DNA from: an uncultured Neomegalonema sp.
GTDB taxonomy: Bacteria; Pseudomonadota; Alphaproteobacteria; Rhodobacterales; Rhodobacteraceae
Reading direction: 5' to 3'
Assembly (NCBI GenBank): GCA_937911325.1
Contig: CALDSD010000047.1
Span: 1 to 58,543 of the forward strand
DNA length: 58,543 nucleotides
The position numbers and the translations under genes were made by a program. Positions 54,870 through 58,543 of this stretch are shown here, one piece after another. The notes below the pieces were generated by a model that saw only the letters and a program-made list of their open reading frames with translations, had not been told where the DNA came from and did not search any database. Positions within the stretch are counted from its first letter, which is position 1, and the number at the start of each line of letters is the position of its first letter.

Positions 54870-55790
54870 ATGAATAAGGCCGTTTTTTCGGCCAACTCGG
54901 TTTTGGTCGCGGTTTGCGTCGTCTTCGGCGCAAGCTGGATCGACGCTCGACAAGGGTCTGCGCTGAGCGCGACCCCGGGCCCCTGGTCTGTTCTGGAAGG
55001 TGTGCGAACGACGCTCGAGACGCCTCCCAAACCGAAGCGGCGCACGGTTCGCCTTGGGCTGGGCGGCGATATCGCGTTGGGCGCGCCAATCGCTGGCGGC
55101 TTGGTGGTGTCGGGCCGCGACTCGATCGCCGCGCTGACCTCGGACCGCGCGCTCGCCCAAGCAGCCCTGATGCCTCAGAACAGCTTGCGCACGCTGGCGC
55201 CGCCGCCGGAGGCGATGCCGCCCGACGTCCGCGTCGCAGCGCTTGATGCGGCAGCGTCGCTCCAAGCGCCCGCCATGGGCGGCGCGCAACGGGCCGTCGT
55301 CGATGCGGATCTCGCCGCGGAGCTTGGTCTATCGCTGATCGAAGGCAAGAACCGACTGGCCTATAATAACGCCGACGAGGAACTCTACTGCCTCGCCGAA
55401 GCCATCTACTTTGAAGCGCGCGGCGAAAGCATTCAGGGTCAGGCCGCGGTCGCCGAGGTCGTTCTCAACCGGGTCGATAGCCAATATTGGCCAGACACGG
55501 TCTGCGGCGTGGTCAATCAGGGTTCAGAGCGTACGACGGGCTGCCAGTTTTCGTACACCTGCGACGGGAAGCCCGAGAACGTCGACGCGCCCAGAAGCTG
55601 GGACTTGGCTGAGCGCATCGCGCGTCTGTTCCTCGCTGGCGCGCCGCGACGGATCACGGATCACGCGACCCACTACCATGCGGACTACGTTGACCCTCGT
55701 TGGGCCAAGACCATGGATGAAACCGCGGTTGTCGGCACGCATATCTTCTATCGCCGGCTCTTGCGGGTCGCGCGGAGTGAAGACGACTAA
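54870..55790 (+). CDS. SleB family cell wall hydrolase
   Basis: A 306-residue predicted periplasmic peptidoglycan hydrolase. An N-terminal membrane or signal helix (NSVLVAVCVVFGASWID) is followed by a long low-complexity linker and the hydrolase_2/SleB domain from about residue 175: YCLAEAIYFEARGESIQGQAAVAEVVLNR, with the catalytic glutamate in the ExxxFEARGE stretch, then CGVVNQGS and CQFSYTCDGKP. The start is uncertain: ATG 54870 was chosen, but TTG 54858 has a better ribosome site (AAGGGG). Likely acts in cell wall turnover; single gene. Confidence 0.88.
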   Translation: MNKAVFSANSVLVAVCVVFGASWIDARQGSALSATPGPWSVLEGVRTTLETPPKPKRRTVRLGLGGDIALGAPIAGGLVVSGRDSIAALTSDRALAQAALMPQNSLRTLAPPPEAMPPDVRVAALDAAASLQAPAMGGAQRAVVDADLAAELGLSLIEGKNRLAYNNADEELYCLAEAIYFEARGESIQGQAAVAEVVLNRVDSQYWPDTVCGVVNQGSERTTGCQFSYTCDGKPENVDAPRSWDLAERIARLFLAGAPRRITDHATHYHADYVDPRWAKTMDETAVVGTHIFYRRLLRVARSEDD

Positions 55791-55803
55791 AGTCGTTCCC
55801 AAC

Positions 55804-56652
55804 TTAAAAATCGAGGCCGATATCGAGCGTCTTGGCGGAATGCGTCAAAGCGCCCGACGAAATATAGTCGACGCCCGTTTCGGCGATTGCAGCGACCGTC
55901 TCCAACGAGACCCCGCCGGACGCTTCAAGCGTCGCTCGCCCGGCCGTCAGCGCCACCGCCTGACGCATCTGATCCAGCGTCATATTGTCGAGCAAGATGT
56001 TCTGCGCGACGTCCGCAGCCAACGCTTCGTCCAGTTGTTCGAGCGTATCCACTTCGATTTCGATCGTCAGCATATGCCCGGCCCAGTCGCGGGCGCGCTT
56101 CAGCACGGCTGTCACGCCACCTCCGGCGGCGATGTGGTTGTCTTTGATCAAGAGCGCGTCGTCGAGCCCAAACCGATGGTTCGAGCCGCCGCCCAGTCGT
56201 ACGGCGCGCTTCTCCAAAGCTCGAAGGCCCGGCGTGGTCTTGCGCGTGTCGGCGATTTTCGCCTGCGTATGCGCGACCGCGTCGACATAAGCGCGGGTCA
56301 AGGTGGCCACGCCAGACAACCGTCCGACAAAGTTCAAGGCGACGCGCTCGGCGGTTAGAACCGCTTGCGCGGACCCCTGCGCTTCGAGCAAGCCGTCCCC
56401 TGTCGAGACCCGGGCCCCGTCTTCGACCAGCACTGCGACGTCAAGCGCCGCGTCGACCAACTCAAACGCGATGGCTGCGCAATCCAGACCTGCGACGACG
56501 CCAGGCTCTCGCGCATTCATCAGCGCCGTCGTCACAGCGTCGTTTGGAACCACCGCCTCGGTCGTCACGTCGCCGGAGCGGCCGAGATCCTCTTCAAGGG
56601 CTCGACGGACGATCGGCTCAACAAGCAGTCTTGGAAGCGCGGATACGTTCAT
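55804..56652 (-). CDS. nadC: Nicotinate-nucleotide pyrophosphorylase (quinolinate phosphoribosyltransferase)
   Basis: The 282-residue enzyme converts quinolinate and PRPP to nicotinate mononucleotide in de novo NAD synthesis. Family blocks are VVAGLDCAAIAFE, ERVALNFVGRLSGVAT, DTRKTTPGLRALEK, LGGGSNHRFGL, LIKDNHI and EASGGVSLETV. Its ATG overlaps the nadB stop (ATGA), so the two are coupled. It is convergent with the SleB-type gene with 13 bases between stops. Confidence 0.95.
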   Translation of the reverse strand: MNVSALPRLLVEPIVRRALEEDLGRSGDVTTEAVVPNDAVTTALMNAREPGVVAGLDCAAIAFELVDAALDVAVLVEDGARVSTGDGLLEAQGSAQAVLTAERVALNFVGRLSGVATLTRAYVDAVAHTQAKIADTRKTTPGLRALEKRAVRLGGGSNHRFGLDDALLIKDNHIAAGGGVTAVLKRARDWAGHMLTIEIEVDTLEQLDEALAADVAQNILLDNMTLDQMRQAVALTAGRATLEASGGVSLETVAAIAETGVDYISSGALTHSAKTLDIGLDF

Positions 56653-58238
56653 AGTGCGGTGTCCTCGCATTCGGCGCGCAGCTTGAGCGCCTCGTCTAGA
56701 GTTATCCGGCTGCGCCGCGCCAGCGCTGGATCTGGGTCCGGGTGATCGATGCGGAAGTGACCGCCGCGGCTTTCTCGTCGTCGTAAAGCCGCCGCCGCGA
56801 CCAGCGTGGCCGCCGACGTCATGTTCAGGAAAGATCGGGAGACGCCTTGCGCCTCTCGTTCGAGCCAGGAAATCCGACGCAGAGCGTCGCGCAACCGCAA
56901 GCTGTCGCGTTCGACCCCGACCAGGTCCGTCATGATGTGCCGAAGCTCCTGCACGGCGAACGCCTTACGCAGCCGCTCCTCTTCCGTCCAACTATATGGC
57001 ATCCGCGACAGATCAAGCGGGCTCGGCGCCTCCGCCGCGCCGCCTCCGACATCCTGTGCGACGCGCGCCGCGAAGACGACGGCCTCCAACAGACCGTTCG
57101 AGGCAAGCCGATTGGCTCCGTGCAGGCCGGTCGAGGACGCTTCCCCGCAAACCCACAACCCCTCGAGCGAAGACCGCCCCTGAGCATCCACGTCCACGCC
57201 GCCCATATGATAGTGCGCCGCCGGAGCGACCGGGATCGGCTCTTTCTCAGGGTCGAGGCCGGCGTCGCGACAGTACGCGTAAACTGTCGGGAAGTCGGTC
57301 CGAAGGCGAGAGCCGAGAGCCTCTCGGGTGTCGAGAAAAACCGTCTTTCCGGACTGGATCTGCCGAAAGATCGCGCGCGCGACGATATCGCGCGGGGCAA
57401 GCTCCGCATCTGGGTGGAACTCGCTCATGAAGCGCCGGCCAGCCTCGTCCACGAGGACAGCGCCCTCTCCACGCAAGGCTTCCGTCGCCAAAGGGGCGGG
57501 GTCCCCGCCGCCAGCGATGGCGGTTGGATGGAACTGAACGAATTCTGGATCCGCGATGAGCGCCCCGGCGCGGGCAGCCATGCCCACTGCCTGCCCACGC
57601 ACCCGCGCGGGGTTGGTCGTCACCGCGAACAAGCCGCCCAACCCGCCGGCCGCCAGGACAGTCGCCCGGGATCGGAAGATGAGAGGCGCGCCGTATCGAT
57701 CGCCGGCGCGGCGGCAGACCACGCCGCGCACCGCGCCTTGCTCGACGGCTAGGTCCACTGCGATCATGCCCTCCGCCACGCGGATCGAGGGCGTTCGCGC
57801 GACGGCCTCGATGAGCGCCGCCATGATCTCTCGGCCGGCCCGGTCGCCGGCGACCCGTACAACCCGCGCGCGTCCGTGCGCCGCCTCTCGCGACAGAACG
57901 TAGTCGCCGCCCTCCGTCCGATCGAAGGGAGCGCCGAGCCGCGCGAGATCCTCGATCCGGGCCGCGGCCTCTTCCGCGACGCCGTGCGCGACCGCTTCAT
58001 CGACAATCCCGGCGCCGGCGGTCTGTGTGTCGCGCGCATGCGCCTCCGGCGTGTCGCCCTCCCCGACCGCCGCGGCGACGCCGCCCTGAGCCCAAGCCGA
58101 AGACGCGCCCGAGCCCAACGGCTCCGGCGACAGCACTGTCACGGGCCGGGGGCTCAACTTCAACGCGGTGAACAAACCGGCGAGACCTGCGCCGATGACG
58201 ATCGCCCCGCCAGCGTCAAAAACGGTGTCATCTGTCAT
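56649..58238 (-). CDS. nadB: L-aspartate oxidase
   Basis: A 529-residue FAD enzyme that oxidises aspartate to iminoaspartate, the first step to quinolinate. It shows VIGAGLAGLFTALKL at the N-terminus, SSAWAQGGVAAA, ATVLAAGGLGGLF, EFVQFHPTA and APAAHYHMGGVDVD, then LHGANRLASNGLLEA. The ATG at 58238 has GGAAGG 5 bases upstream. nadA, which makes quinolinate, is not in this window and is not between nadB and the terminator at the window end. Confidence 0.95.
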   Translation of the reverse strand: MTDDTVFDAGGAIVIGAGLAGLFTALKLSPRPVTVLSPEPLGSGASSAWAQGGVAAAVGEGDTPEAHARDTQTAGAGIVDEAVAHGVAEEAAARIEDLARLGAPFDRTEGGDYVLSREAAHGRARVVRVAGDRAGREIMAALIEAVARTPSIRVAEGMIAVDLAVEQGAVRGVVCRRAGDRYGAPLIFRSRATVLAAGGLGGLFAVTTNPARVRGQAVGMAARAGALIADPEFVQFHPTAIAGGGDPAPLATEALRGEGAVLVDEAGRRFMSEFHPDAELAPRDIVARAIFRQIQSGKTVFLDTREALGSRLRTDFPTVYAYCRDAGLDPEKEPIPVAPAAHYHMGGVDVDAQGRSSLEGLWVCGEASSTGLHGANRLASNGLLEAVVFAARVAQDVGGGAAEAPSPLDLSRMPYSWTEEERLRKAFAVQELRHIMTDLVGVERDSLRLRDALRRISWLEREAQGVSRSFLNMTSAATLVAAAALRRRESRGGHFRIDHPDPDPALARRSRITLDEALKLRAECEDTAL

Positions 58239-58523
58239 GAACAACCTTCCATCAGCGTTTTTTAGAATGGAGCGCGCGGCGCGTCGACCTTCGAGGGTTT
58301 GGGCGTGAAGCGATGTCGGCGAGAAGTCGACCCTGCGTCTGGGACAGGACGCGCTCAACAACTCCTTGCTTGAGGGGCAAACCCGCTCGGGTCCGAGCGA
58401 GCATGGTCGGCGCAGCGCTCGAAGCCCGGCCGCTCATCGCCGGGCGCGCGTTCCGGCGATGAGGGAAAGGAGCCCCGGGGCCGGACGGCGCAGCCACCGG
58501 AGAGGAGGAGAAGAAAGGCCAAC
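58239..58523 (-). ncRNA. Structured leader of nadBC or independent small RNA (candidate)
   Basis: No convincing gene is visible between the terminator at the window edge and nadB. The stretch holds two strong hairpins: CTCATCGCCGG / CCGGCGATGAG (58433-58443 and 58453-58463, 11 bp perfect) and CGCTCGG / CCGAGCG (58384-58390 and 58393-58399). An 81-codon minus-strand frame (58252-58497) crosses them but has low-complexity Arg/Ala/Pro content and no family match that I recognise. I favour a structured 5' leader of nadBC; no known riboswitch motif was recognised. Confidence 0.35.
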
Positions 58524-58543
58524 AAAAAAAATCGGCCGAGGGA
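58524..58543 (-). terminator. 3' arm and T8 tail of a terminator from the next gene upstream
   Basis: Read on the minus strand, TCCCTCGGCCGA is followed by eight T. This is what the second arm and T-run of an intrinsic terminator look like; the first arm would lie beyond the window. It implies a minus-strand gene ending just outside, and that nadBC has its own promoter. Confidence 0.55.

Noticed and set aside
58252-58497. 81-codon minus-strand ORF upstream of nadB
   Set aside because: Low-complexity Arg/Ala/Pro composition, crosses perfect hairpins, and matches no family I recognise.

Overview
The window is a gene-dense, high-GC chromosomal segment from an alphaproteobacterium. Evidence for this is the divergent acnA/ccmA arrangement, an ScfR/RamB-type regulator, two branched-chain-amino-acid-type (HAAT) ABC importers, a VPLPA-CTERM protein and mostly GCC/GCG/CTG/ATC codons. 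I cannot name the genus. I saw no tRNA, rRNA, CRISPR array, prophage or transposase.

Layout. 1-2.3 kb: start of ribB, an orphan OpuAC-type binding protein, a DUF1223 protein. 2.3-7.2 kb: a divergent cluster (MATE exporter and LpxL-like acyltransferase on one side; a 72-aa ORF, a TetR regulator and a PaaK/CapK-like adenylate ligase on the other) around three copies of a 16-bp palindrome TGTANNGATCNNTACA. 7.2-12.7 kb: a secreted protein with an acidic heptapeptide repeat tail, a MOSC protein coupled to a SAF-domain oxidoreductase, an ABC-2 exporter pair, a methyltransferase. 12.9-16.8 kb: LysR regulator, haloacetate-dehalogenase-like hydrolase, tartrate/D-malate-type dehydrogenase, threonate-type dehydrogenase. 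16.8-21 kb: Tex and an unusual AAA-ATPase/ankyrin fusion.

20.9-31.8 kb: the cytochrome c maturation genes ccmCDG and ccmAB lie on the same strand but are separated by about 8 kb. The intervening segment holds an apparent electrophile/quinone defence module: mdaB, GST, ltrA, frnE-like and qor genes in one direction, and HxlR regulator plus DehI haloacid dehalogenase in the other, sharing a 23-bp palindromic operator. An L,D-transpeptidase lipoprotein and a barrel-like lipoprotein gene broken by one in-frame TAG are also there.

31.8-49.2 kb: acnA, an ScfR-type regulator, then HAAT importer 1 (Tat-exported binding protein, two permeases, two ATPases, strong terminator), a PhzS-like flavin monooxygenase, a VPLPA-CTERM protein of atypical composition, and HAAT importer 2 on the opposite strand followed by a cupin gene. 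Both importers carry strong RNA hairpins between the binding-protein gene and the first permease gene, which should keep the binding protein in excess.

49.5-58.5 kb: a FecR-domain protein, a pyruvate phosphate dikinase homologue whose ATP-grasp half looks degenerate, coupled to a MeaB-type GTPase and an EamA transporter, then a SleB-type hydrolase and convergent nadBC. The nadB leader is 285 nt with perfect hairpins, and the window closes on the 3' arm of a terminator from the next gene upstream.
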